Positions 7,480 through 15,188 of a DNA stretch of 30,606 nt are shown one piece after another. The stretch is from Gammaproteobacteria bacterium UBA7449 (lineage in GTDB: Bacteria > Pseudomonadota > Gammaproteobacteria > Pseudomonadales > Pseudohongiellaceae). The DNA is taken from contig DLPV01000030.1 of NCBI GenBank assembly GCA_002477465.1, positions 15,361 through 45,966 on the forward strand. Direction: 5' to 3'. The notes beneath the pieces were generated by a model. The model had not been told where the DNA came from. It did no database searches and saw only the letters and a program-made list of their open reading frames with translations. The translations under genes and the position numbers were made by a program. Position 1 is the stretch's first letter. Each line of letters starts with the position of its first letter.

Positions 7480-8256
7480 CTATTGCTTGCGCTTAAACAC
7501 CAGTTTGTTGTCGGTGGACTCTTCCGGGTCAAAGCAATAGCCATCGACCGCGAAGTCTTTCAGCTTGGCAGGAGACTTAAGGCGATTTTTAATAATGTGG
7601 GCTGCCATTTGTCCTCGCGCCTTCTTGGCGAAGAAGCTCACTATGCGGTACTTGTCGTTGGACCAGTCTTTGAAGACCGGTGTGATGATTTTGGCGTCTA
7701 GCCCCTTGGTCTGGATTGAATTGAAATACTCATTCGAAGCCAGGTTAATCAGTACGTTTTTCTTGGAGGACTGGGACTCGAACTCAGCATTGAGTTGGTC
7801 GGTTAGCTTTGCTCCCCAAAACTCATACAGGGTTTTTGCACCGTTAACGCCAAATTTCCTGCCCATCTCCAGCCGGTAAGGCTGCATCAGGTCGAGCGGG
7901 CGTAAAACCCCGTATAAACCGGAAAGAATACGCAGGTGCTTCTGTGCAAAATTCAGATCAGCCGAACCGAAGTCTTCGGCCTGCAGGCCGAGATAGACAT
8001 CGCCCTTGAAGGCAAAAATCGCCTGCTTGGAGTTCTTTAGATCGAAAGGCGTGTGCCAATTGGCAAAGCGGCGGTGGTTTTCTTCCGCAAGCGAAGGGCT
8101 GATATCCATCAGCTCCGACAGATCATCGGGCTCAAGCTTTCTAAGATCCTTTACCAGAGCATTGGATTCCTTGAGAAACTCTGGTTGCGAAAACTTTCGT
8201 GTCCCTGGCCGGGTTTCGAAGTCCAACGATTTTGCGGGTGAGACCACCATTAACAT
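7480..8256 (-). CDS. yaaA: Peroxide-stress protein YaaA (DUF328)
   Basis: A 258-residue YaaA protein, the same length as E. coli YaaA. In E. coli it lowers intracellular free iron and limits Fenton damage during hydrogen peroxide stress under OxyR control, and the fold binds DNA in vitro. Family motifs are intact: SPAKSLDF (6-13), LSGLYGVLRPLD (111-122), YRLEMG (127-132), and the C-terminal ARGQMAAHIIKNRL and DGYCFDPEES. The ATG is 5 nt after the stop of the DUF4265-like gene, and its AGGAA ribosome-binding site lies inside that gene's last codons, indicating translational coupling. No OxyR site was recognised. Confidence 0.93.
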   Translation of the reverse strand: MLMVVSPAKSLDFETRPGTRKFSQPEFLKESNALVKDLRKLEPDDLSELMDISPSLAEENHRRFANWHTPFDLKNSKQAIFAFKGDVYLGLQAEDFGSADLNFAQKHLRILSGLYGVLRPLDLMQPYRLEMGRKFGVNGAKTLYEFWGAKLTDQLNAEFESQSSKKNVLINLASNEYFNSIQTKGLDAKIITPVFKDWSNDKYRIVSFFAKKARGQMAAHIIKNRLKSPAKLKDFAVDGYCFDPEESTDNKLVFKRKQ

Positions 8257-8261
8257 AAAGC

Positions 8262-8762
8262 TTATTCCTGATTATCAAATTCATGCCACCAATTGAGCGG
8301 CGTAGTTCCATCTTTAGGATCGTAGACATTGCCATAGTACCAAACTGAATCCGGGTACTTTTCGCAGGCGTTATTGAGCAATTCTTCAATCTTGCCAAAC
8401 CCGAGCGAGACATGAATGCTGTAGACTAGGGCTCGCTCGGAATCAAAATCCAGCGAGCCGCCTAGCTTCTCGATCGCGGAGGTGAGATGCTCTTCCAACT
8501 CGCTCAGTCTGGACTTACGAAACACCCGCACAGACAGATTACCACTGCGGCGTTCCATCTCGTATTCTGCGGTATTGGGATTGATAATTCGCAGAATGTC
8601 ACCGGCGGCCAGGCTCCTCGAGAGTAGCGGGGACTTTAGCAGGCGGACGCGATTGCTTTGCTCATCCAGCAATTCGGCCTGCAGACTTTCGAAAACGGGC
8701 TCGCCCATGGGGTTGAGGCCAGCCATGAAAGGCAGTTCAAGTTTCTCAGCGGTGTCATCCAT
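8262..8762 (-). CDS. DUF4265-like protein of unknown function
   Basis: A 166-residue soluble protein. The middle segment, with LAAGDILRIINP, EYEMERRSGNLSVRVF and then a helix with LEEHLTSAIEKLGG, resembles the DUF4265 family, but I assign this from memory with moderate confidence. No catalytic motif, signal peptide or membrane segment is visible. It is the first gene of the unit with yaaA and the DUF938 gene and overlaps their control region: its last bases serve as ribosome-binding site for yaaA. The C-terminus is rich in Trp and Tyr (WYYGNVYDPKDG, WWHEFDN). Confidence 0.7.
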   Translation of the reverse strand: MDDTAEKLELPFMAGLNPMGEPVFESLQAELLDEQSNRVRLLKSPLLSRSLAAGDILRIINPNTAEYEMERRSGNLSVRVFRKSRLSELEEHLTSAIEKLGGSLDFDSERALVYSIHVSLGFGKIEELLNNACEKYPDSVWYYGNVYDPKDGTTPLNWWHEFDNQE

Positions 8763-8845
8763 AACTAGACATCAGATATTTGGGATTGTTAATAAACCAG
8801 TCTGAAGTAGGCAGACCTTAGGCTCAGCATTTATGATGGGTGCCT

Positions 8846-9205
8846 ATGATAGAGCGACTGCAGAGAATTGCGAAGGTTTTAAGCCGGATTCAGGGTCTAT
8901 TGCTTATCCTCGCGGGTTTCTGTGGTGTGGGCGTTGTGCTTAGCCTGGTGGAAAATCCATGGGTAGCCAATGACTCATGGCTACTGTTCTCCTTCATGGG
9001 CTGTCTCTGGTTTCTGGTTCTATATAGTCTTAGCCAACTGTTTCTGCATGTGCCGCCACCAGTGGTTACCGGCAAAAGCTGGCATCAGCGCCTGTCCTTG
9101 CGGATACGCCGCGGTGGCATGTGGGTAGTTGGCGCCGCTTTTCTGCTGCTAAGCCTAGCTCTGCTAGTGCTCAGCTACCAACTTCTCCGCGTCTCATTTA
9201 TGTAA
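8846..9205 (+). CDS. Small three-helix membrane protein, unknown
   Basis: A 119-residue protein with three predicted transmembrane helices (about residues 15-34, 45-66 and 91-115) separated by short polar loops with several Arg/Lys. I do not recognise a family. The ATG at 8846 is chosen; a GTG at 8840 would add two residues. It lies 46 bp upstream of the TRAP transporter genes on the same strand, so it may be co-transcribed, but nothing in the sequence proves a role in transport. Codon choice and direction suggest a real gene rather than a chance open frame. Confidence 0.65.
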   Translation: MIERLQRIAKVLSRIQGLLLILAGFCGVGVVLSLVENPWVANDSWLLFSFMGCLWFLVLYSLSQLFLHVPPPVVTGKSWHQRLSLRIRRGGMWVVGAAFLLLSLALLVLSYQLLRVSFM

Positions 9206-9251
9206 GTTTATCCTTGGGTTTGTGGCATCATATCGCGGCTTCGAGTGCGTT

Positions 9252-9788
9252 ATGAAAAACCTGATTAGACTAATAGATACATTAAACGAAAGCCTGGGAC
9301 GGTGGATCTCCTGGCTGGCACTGGCCATGGTTTTGGTCATGGGTCTGATTGTGGTCTTGCGCTATGCCTTCCAGGTCGGCTCCATCGCCCTGCAAGAGTC
9401 CGTCATGTATCTCAATGCGCTGATTTTCACTTTCGGTGCTGCCTACACTCTCAAGCAACAGGGTCATGTCAGGGTTGATGTGTTTTATAACCGGCTTTCG
9501 CCCAGGGCCCGTGGACTGATCGATCTGCTGGGCACAGGCATCTTTTTGAGTCTGACAGCGGGTTTCATCATTTGGGCAAGCTGGGACTATGTTGCGGTTT
9601 CCTGGCGCATTCGGGAAGGATCCGCTGAGTCTAGCGGACTCCCCTATGTTTATTTGCTCAAAGCATCCCTGCTAGTGCTTCCCTTGCTGTTAATTATTCA
9701 GGGCATAGCAGAGGCGATGAAGTCGTTACAGCAAATCCTTGGTACAGCAGCGACCAACGATGCCAGTAATTCTCCCGGGGCAGAATAA
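9252..9788 (+). CDS. dctQ: TRAP transporter small membrane subunit DctQ
   Basis: A 178-residue inner-membrane protein with four predicted helices (about 18-38, 51-66, 88-110, 130-148) and the family signature LKQQGHVRVDVFYNRLSPRAR after helix 2. DctQ is the small integral subunit of tripartite ATP-independent periplasmic transporters, driven by an ion gradient. The ATG at 9252 gives the usual DctQ N-terminus (KNLIRLIDTLNESLGRW); a GTG at 9222 would add ten residues. dctM follows 2 bp after the stop. The length matches the subfamily that works with 2-oxoacid/TakP-type receptors. Confidence 0.92.
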   Translation: MKNLIRLIDTLNESLGRWISWLALAMVLVMGLIVVLRYAFQVGSIALQESVMYLNALIFTFGAAYTLKQQGHVRVDVFYNRLSPRARGLIDLLGTGIFLSLTAGFIIWASWDYVAVSWRIREGSAESSGLPYVYLLKASLLVLPLLLIIQGIAEAMKSLQQILGTAATNDASNSPGAE

Positions 9789-9790
9789 GC

Positions 9791-11167
9791 TTGGCTGAGT
9801 ACTTACCGTTAATCCTGTTTCTTGTCGTGTGTTTGTTTCTGATGGCAGGCTATCCCGTGGCACTCACCCTGGCAGGTGTCTCACTTTTATTTGCCGGCAT
9901 TGGCGAAATTGCCGGTGTGTTTGATCCCGCATTTATCTCCATGATCCCCAACCGTATCTATGGCATTCTGGTTAATCAGAATCTGTTTGCTGTGCCTTTA
10001 TTTGTGTTCATGGGCTCGATGCTGGAGAAATCTCGCATCGCCGAAGACCTGCTTAAGAACATGGAAGTGGTTTTCCGAGGGCTGCCCGGAGGGCTTGGTA
10101 TTTCCGTTATCCTGGTCGGCATGTTGCTGGCGGCCAGTACCGGCATAGTCGGTGCCACCGTTGTTACCATGGGTATTCTGTCCTTGCCATCCATGTTGCG
10201 AGCGGGCTATCAGCCGGCTCTCGCTTGCGGCACGCTATGCGCCACCGGAACCCTGGGGCAAATCATCCCGCCATCTATCTGTCTGGTGCTGCTCGGGGAG
10301 GTAATCTCCAATGCCTACCAGCAATCACAGCTGAATGCTGGCGTGTTCGCGCCGGACTTTGTTTCTATCGGCGACCTGTTCGCCGGGGCCATTATTCCTG
10401 GCTTGCTGCTGGTGATCGCCTATGGTCTTTATGTCTTTATGGTTGCCATGGTGAAACCAGAGTTGGCGCCTGGCGCTGAAACCGATGGTGCCAAAGAGAG
10501 CGATCTTTTGACGGCGCTGCTAAAAGGTCTGTTTCCACCGGTCTTCCTGATGGTTGCCGTTTTGGGCTCGATCCTGATGGGTATCGCAACACCAACGGAG
10601 GCAGCGTCGGTTGGTGCTCTCGGTGCCATGGCGCTGGCGGCGAGCAGGCGCGTGCTTAACCTGTCTGTAGTGCATGAAGTCGCCATTGAGACTACTCGAA
10701 TTACTTCCATGGTGTACCTGATCCTGGTGGGAGCGACGATTTTCTCGTCTATTTTTCGTGGCTTCGGCGGTGAGGAATTGATCGAAGAGCTTTTTGCCAT
10801 CATGCCGGGAGGAGTAGTGGGGGCGACCCTGGTGGTCATGCTGGTAATCTTTCTGCTGGGATTCATCCTGGACTTTATCGAAATTACCTTCATGGTGGTT
10901 CCGCTCGTTGGCCCGGTGCTATTGGGAATGGGGCTGGACCCAGTCTGGCTGGGTGTGATGATTGCAATCAATCTGCAGACGTCTTTTCTTACCCCGCCGT
11001 TCGGTTTCTCGCTGTTCTATTTACGCAGTGTAGCGCCAGCCGAAGTGGCAACAGGCGATATCTATCGCGGTGTGATTCCTTTCGTTATCTTGCAGCTACT
11101 GTTGCTGATCTTGCTTGCCTTTCAGCCAGGACTGGCAACCTGGCTGCCATCAGTGCTTAATCAATAA
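9791..11167 (+). CDS. dctM: TRAP transporter large permease subunit DctM
   Basis: A 458-residue multi-helix permease of the DctM (IT superfamily) type that carries out the ion-coupled transport step with DctQ and a periplasmic receptor. Typical motifs are FVFMGSMLEKSRIAEDLL, GIVGATVVTMGILSLPSML, CATGTLGQIIPPSICLVLLG, TPTEAASVGALGA and NLQTSFLTPPFGFSLFYL near the C-terminus. The start is TTG at 9791, 2 bp after the dctQ stop; the next in-frame ATG (in LMAGYPVAL) would remove most of the first helix, so TTG is preferred. The receptor gene is not in this operon but lies on the other strand at 11605-12747. Confidence 0.93.
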   Translation: MAEYLPLILFLVVCLFLMAGYPVALTLAGVSLLFAGIGEIAGVFDPAFISMIPNRIYGILVNQNLFAVPLFVFMGSMLEKSRIAEDLLKNMEVVFRGLPGGLGISVILVGMLLAASTGIVGATVVTMGILSLPSMLRAGYQPALACGTLCATGTLGQIIPPSICLVLLGEVISNAYQQSQLNAGVFAPDFVSIGDLFAGAIIPGLLLVIAYGLYVFMVAMVKPELAPGAETDGAKESDLLTALLKGLFPPVFLMVAVLGSILMGIATPTEAASVGALGAMALAASRRVLNLSVVHEVAIETTRITSMVYLILVGATIFSSIFRGFGGEELIEELFAIMPGGVVGATLVVMLVIFLLGFILDFIEITFMVVPLVGPVLLGMGLDPVWLGVMIAINLQTSFLTPPFGFSLFYLRSVAPAEVATGDIYRGVIPFVILQLLLLILLAFQPGLATWLPSVLNQ

Positions 11168-11194
11168 TTCGTTTTCACTATTCAGGTTTAAAGC

Positions 11195-11583
11195 ATGTCC
11201 GAGAACCCCGAGATCGAGGGAGAGTTGGCTTTACAAACCCTGGTAATGCCAAAAGATACAAATGCCAATGGAGATATATTCGGTGGCTGGTTGGTGTCGC
11301 AAATGGACCTTGCTGCCGGCATCATCAGTAAGCAGGTAACCGGTGGCCGATCGGCAACGGTTGCCATTGAAAACGTCAGTTTTCTTAATCCGGTAAAGGT
11401 AGGAGCCACGGTGAGCTGCTATTGCCGGGTGGTAAAAAAGGCCGCACCTCTGTGCATATTGCGGTGGACGTTTGGACCTGGCAGCGGGTGAATCAGAGTG
11501 ACGGCATCAAGGTAGCTGACGGACTATTCGTATTCGTGGCGATCGATGGCTCTGGTAAGCCGAGACCATTACCAGAGGCCTGA
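11195..11583 (+). CDS. yciA: YciA-type acyl-CoA thioesterase, interrupted by a -1 frameshift
   Basis: A hot-dog-fold acyl-CoA thioesterase split over two frames. The first frame (from the ATG at 11195) encodes the conserved N-terminal half, with LVMPKDTNANGDIFGGWLVSQMDLA, and runs to a TGA at 11489-11491 after an unrelated tail. The second half (GRTSVHIAVDVW... ADGLFVFVAIDGSGKPRPLPEA, stop 11581-11583) is intact in the -1 frame. Joining the frames at AAG 11438-11440 gives 129 residues, close to E. coli YciA (132), and reads VKKGRTS where YciA has VQKGTTS. The junction is exactly an A AAA AAG heptamer in the correct phase. It is either a one-base deletion (a third G lost), a sequence error, or real -1 frameshifting. 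The ATG is 27 bp after dctM; the gene is convergent with dctP. Confidence 0.8.
11434..11440 (+). other. A AAA AAG slippery heptamer at the yciA frame break
   Basis: In the reading frame from 11195, the codons GTA AAA AAG place A_AAA_AAG in the phase used by dnaX and IS3-type -1 frameshifting. A slip here resumes with GGC at 11440 and restores the entire YciA C-terminus. A possible downstream helper hairpin (CCGCA 11442-11446 with TGCGG 11460-11464, or GCAC 11444-11447 with GTGC 11452-11455) is very close and short. The only Shine-Dalgarno-like AGGAG (11401-11405) is too far upstream to act like that of dnaX. Confidence 0.6.
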
Positions 11584-11604
11584 TTTAAATTTTCCCAATC
11601 TCAG

Positions 11605-12747
11605 TTAGTTTAAGGGCAGTTTGCGGGCTTCAATAAGCGCCTCTTCCGCTATGCTGTTGTAATTCATGACACCATTTCGGAAACTGCTCCAGGACTCATA
11701 AATCCGGCGCGTGGTTTCATCTGATGCCGCTAGTTCCTGCACCACGTCATCTGACAAGCGGCGTAGTTCGATCAGCACATCATCAGGCAAGCGCCGCATC
11801 TCGACACCATGGTCTTCTACCAGGGTCCTCAGGGCCTCGTTATTCTTCGCCATCAGCTCATCTAGCAGGGCCTGATTCATTACTTCGGCACCAGCCAACA
11901 AGATTTCCTGCAAGTCTTCCGGCAGGGCTTCGAAGCGCTCTTTGTTGAACAGGGTTTCCAGGGTGGAGCCGGGCTCATGCCAACCCGGGTAATAGTAGTA
12001 GTCCGCTACCGTGTGATAGCCTGCAGCCAAATCATTATAGGGGCTCACAAACTCGGTGGCATCGAGAGCGCCTGTCTGCAGTGCGGTGAAGACCTCGCTC
12101 ACTTGCATAGTTACCGGCACACCACCGGCGCGCCGAAACACTTCACCACCAAGGCTTGGGATCCGCATCTTCAGGCCCTGCAAGTCGGACAGGGAGTTAA
12201 TCTCCTTATTGAACCAACCGAACATCTGGGTGCCAGAGTTACCCCCGCGCACGGGAATCAAGTTGAAGGACGCATAGATCTCGCGCCACAGCTCATTGCC
12301 GCCACCGAAACGCAGCCAGGCGTTTTGTTCATAGCTGGTCATGCCAAAAGGGATAGAGGAAAAGAAAGGAGTGCCAGGTATCTTTCCTTGCCAGTAGTAT
12401 GCCCCGGTATGCCCAATCTCAGCGACACCTTGGGAAACCGCATCGAATACTTCCAATCCGCCAACCAGCTCGTTTGCTCCATAGACCCGAATCTTCATGC
12501 GACCGTTGCTCATGGTTTCTACGATATCGGCGAAGTATTCAGGCGACGTGCCAAGGGCCGGCAGATTCTTGGGCCAGGAAGTAATCATCTTCCACTCATA
12601 GACTTCTTGCTCGGCAGTCGTCGCGGATGCGGTAGAACCGTTTGCTGAGACCGCACTCTGAAAAGCGCCACCGTTTTCACCGCCGCAGGCAACAAGCGTG
12701 AACGAAACAAAGATTATAAATAGAAACTTGTTCAAGTTAATTGGCAT
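11605..12747 (-). CDS. dctP: TRAP transporter substrate-binding lipoprotein DctP
   Basis: A 380-residue periplasmic receptor of the DctP/TakP family, which delivers carboxylates to DctQM. Residues 1-20 form a lipoprotein signal with lipobox LVAC (Cys21), then a Ser/Ala/Thr-rich linker (about 25-50). The receptor domain begins WKMITSWPKNLPALGTSPEYFAD, typical of the 2-oxoacid/monocarboxylate branch, and continues with GLKMRIPSLGGEVFRRAGG (the substrate-salt-bridge Arg region) and LQTGALDATEFVSPYND. The substrate is inferred only from this resemblance. The gene is 39 bp downstream of uvrD on the same strand and convergent with dctQM-yciA, an unusual split of one transporter. A membrane-anchored receptor is less common than a free one in Gram-negatives. 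Confidence 0.9.
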   Translation of the reverse strand: MPINLNKFLFIIFVSFTLVACGGENGGAFQSAVSANGSTASATTAEQEVYEWKMITSWPKNLPALGTSPEYFADIVETMSNGRMKIRVYGANELVGGLEVFDAVSQGVAEIGHTGAYYWQGKIPGTPFFSSIPFGMTSYEQNAWLRFGGGNELWREIYASFNLIPVRGGNSGTQMFGWFNKEINSLSDLQGLKMRIPSLGGEVFRRAGGVPVTMQVSEVFTALQTGALDATEFVSPYNDLAAGYHTVADYYYYPGWHEPGSTLETLFNKERFEALPEDLQEILLAGAEVMNQALLDELMAKNNEALRTLVEDHGVEMRRLPDDVLIELRRLSDDVVQELAASDETTRRIYESWSSFRNGVMNYNSIAEEALIEARKLPLN

Positions 12748-12786
12748 TAGCGCACTCTTGGTTTTGTAATTTAGTAGCTGCCAGGC

Positions 12787-14994
12787 TCAGCCTAGCACTT
12801 CAAGTTTGGCATAAGACATGACCAGCCACTTGCTTCCTACTGCATCGAAGTTTACCTGGACTCTAGCATTACTGCCCTGCCCTTCGTAGTTAAGAACGAC
12901 CCCTTCACCGAATTTGCCATGGGCAACACGTTGGCCGAGTGAAATCTGTGTCTCCGGAACTTCTGCGCCATGTGCAGATTTGTGGCCTAGCGCGACGCCG
13001 CCTCGACTGGGCATGTGGCTGCGGTTTATGGTGGTCTTTAGCCGCACTTCTTCGACCAGCTCGTTGGGCACTTCTTTAATAAAACGAGAAGGACGGCATA
13101 GGTTCACATCGCCATGCATGCGGCGCGATTCGGCATAGCTCATGTAAAGCTTGTTCTTGGCGCGGGTGATACCCACATAACAAAGGCGCCGTTCTTCTTC
13201 CAGCCCGGCCAGGTTATCCATCGACATCTTGTGAGGAAACAAGCCCTCCTCCAGACCCGTCAGGAATACCAGCTGAAACTCCAGACCCTTGGCTGAATGT
13301 AAAGTCATCAGCTGTACCGCATCTTCACTCTCTTCTGCCTGGGTATCGCCGGCATCCAGCGAAGCCTGATCGAGAAAAGCCGCGAGGAAGGTGCTGGCAC
13401 TGACGTCAATTTCTTCTTCGTCCATGCCGGGGTCATCGAAGCTGCTGGTAGCGGTTATCAGCTCCTCAAGATTTTCGATCCGTGCCCGCGCCTTTTCACC
13501 CCCCTCTTTCTCATGATGCTGTACCAGGCCGCTGTGTTTCACGATATAAGCCGCTTTTTCATGCAGCTCTAGCGGTTCACAGGCCTTTGACATCTCATCG
13601 ATCAGCTGCAGGAATGCCAGCACAGCATTCGATGCGCGAGAGCTCAACAGGGTTTGATTCACTGCTTCGACGCAGGCCTGCCACAGCGAGCAATTGTGTT
13701 CCCTGGCGACCTGGCGAATGGTGTCGATAGTCTTCCCGCCGATACCTCGCGTTGGTACGTTAATTATTCGCTCTACCGCGGTGTCGTCATGGCGATTCAC
13801 CAACAGGCGCAGATACGACAGCGCATTCTTGATTTCAAGCCGCTCGTAGAAGCGGTGGCCGCCATAGATTCGATACGGCATACCTACTCTGAGTAGCGCT
13901 TCTTCCAGTTCGCGGGATTGTGCGTTCGAGCGATAGAGAATCGCTGCATCCGAGCGGCGGTTACCGCCATTTAACCAATCCTGTAACCGGTCCACGATGA
14001 AGCGCGCTTCGTCTTGCTCATTGAATGCTTCATAAAGGCTTATAAGTTCGCCTTCGGCCCCGTCGGTCCACAGGTTTTTGCCGAGCCTGCCCTGGTTATG
14101 GGCAATTAGCTTGTTGGCTGCGTTGAGAATGTTGGAGGTCGATCGGTAATTTTGCTCGAGACGCACGATATCTGAGTCAGGAAAGTCGCTGCCAAACTGT
14201 TGAATGTTTTCGATGCGCGCGCCGCGCCAGCCATAGATGGATTGGTCATCATCACCCACTACCATTAGCTGGTTGCCAGCACCCGCCAGGACTCTTAACC
14301 AGGCATACTGGATCGTATTGGTGTCCTGAAATTCATCCACCAACACGTACTGAAAGCGCTGTTGATAGTGCTGCAGAATCTGCGGGTTCTTCAGCCACAG
14401 CTCGTGCGCCCGCAGCAGTATCTCGCCGAAATCGATCATGCCGCCGCGGTCGCAGGCCTCTTCGTAGGCCTTGTAAATGTCAAGCATGGTCCTGGTGTAG
14501 TCATCATCGAAGTGTTCGATGTTGTCAGCCCGAAGACCCTCATCCTTTTGGGAGTTGATGTACCATTGGCATTGTTTGGCGGGCCACCTTTCTTCATCAA
14601 TCTGGAGGGTTCGGTTAATCCTCTTGATCAGCCGCAATTGGTCATCCGCATCGAGGATATGAAAATCTTCAGGCAATCCGGCTTCCTGCCAGTGGCTGCG
14701 CAGAAGACGGTGGGCCAGGCCATGAAAAGTCCCGACCCACATGCCGCCGAAAGACTGCTCCATGAGCTCTTCGATTCTGCCGCGCATCTCCCGCGCCGCT
14801 TTGTTGGTGAAAGTCACCGCCAGGACCGAAAAAGGTGAGACATGTTCGGCCTGCAACAACCAGGCGATTCGGTGGACAAGAACCCGGGTCTTGCCGCTGC
14901 CTGCGCCGGCCAGCACAAGCAGACTCTGGGCAGGGCTTGCTACCGCATTCCGTTGCTGCTCATTTAATGAGTCGAGTATGTAGGATACATCCAT
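12787..14994 (-). CDS. uvrD: DNA helicase II UvrD
   Basis: A 735-residue superfamily 1A 3'-5' helicase that unwinds DNA in nucleotide excision and mismatch repair and removes stalled complexes. It aligns with E. coli UvrD (720) from the first residues (MDVSYILDSLNEQQRNAV). Walker A AGAGSGKT is at 29-36, motif II VDEFQDT at 219-225, motif III GDDDQSIYGWRGA follows, then LMTLHSAKGLEF and EERRLCYVGITRA. The C-terminal Tudor-like tail (LGQRVAHGKFGEGVVLNYEG) that contacts RNA polymerase is present. The ATG at 14992-14994 is chosen to match UvrD; a GTG 24 bp upstream is also open. No convincing LexA box was found upstream, unlike in E. coli. Confidence 0.96.
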   Translation of the reverse strand: MDVSYILDSLNEQQRNAVASPAQSLLVLAGAGSGKTRVLVHRIAWLLQAEHVSPFSVLAVTFTNKAAREMRGRIEELMEQSFGGMWVGTFHGLAHRLLRSHWQEAGLPEDFHILDADDQLRLIKRINRTLQIDEERWPAKQCQWYINSQKDEGLRADNIEHFDDDYTRTMLDIYKAYEEACDRGGMIDFGEILLRAHELWLKNPQILQHYQQRFQYVLVDEFQDTNTIQYAWLRVLAGAGNQLMVVGDDDQSIYGWRGARIENIQQFGSDFPDSDIVRLEQNYRSTSNILNAANKLIAHNQGRLGKNLWTDGAEGELISLYEAFNEQDEARFIVDRLQDWLNGGNRRSDAAILYRSNAQSRELEEALLRVGMPYRIYGGHRFYERLEIKNALSYLRLLVNRHDDTAVERIINVPTRGIGGKTIDTIRQVAREHNCSLWQACVEAVNQTLLSSRASNAVLAFLQLIDEMSKACEPLELHEKAAYIVKHSGLVQHHEKEGGEKARARIENLEELITATSSFDDPGMDEEEIDVSASTFLAAFLDQASLDAGDTQAEESEDAVQLMTLHSAKGLEFQLVFLTGLEEGLFPHKMSMDNLAGLEEERRLCYVGITRAKNKLYMSYAESRRMHGDVNLCRPSRFIKEVPNELVEEVRLKTTINRSHMPSRGGVALGHKSAHGAEVPETQISLGQRVAHGKFGEGVVLNYEGQGSNARVQVNFDAVGSKWLVMSYAKLEVLG

Positions 14995-15127
14995 GGCGGC
15001 GTATTCTATCTTCTCCACGATTCGGCGTCCCGGAAAAAGGCCCCAAAACGGGCAATTTAGCGGGCAAACTCTGGTGCGCTCTTGTCAGATTCATGGGGAT
15101 ACAGTCTTCGTTAAAAAGCTGCTAATT

Positions 15128-15136
15128 TGCTAGAAT
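15128..15136 (+). promoter_or_regulatory. Extended -10 promoter of gcdH
   Basis: TGC immediately before TAGAAT (15131-15136) makes an extended -10 element (TGnTATAAT-like). The -35 region at about 15108-15113 (TCGTTA) is poor, which is usual for extended -10 promoters. Transcription would begin near 15142. Confidence 0.45.
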
Positions 15137-15141
15137 ACTGC

Positions 15142-15162
15142 GCCCGGTGCTTGCCGCCGGGC
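15142..15162 (+). other. 5'-leader hairpin of gcdH
   Basis: GCCCGG (15142-15147) pairs with CCGGGC (15157-15162) around a 9-nt loop, right at the start of the expected transcript. A hairpin at the extreme 5' end can protect mRNA; that role is inferred. Confidence 0.4.
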
Positions 15163-15188
15163 CGATCATTAACCCGCAGGAGAGCAGA

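Noticed and set aside
10429..10971. 180-codon Ser/Thr/Ile-rich frame opposite dctM
   Set aside because: Composition is what the antisense of a membrane permease gives; no start signal or motif.
11977..12648. 223-codon frame opposite dctP
   Set aside because: DctP has lipobox and receptor motifs; the opposite frame is a shadow.
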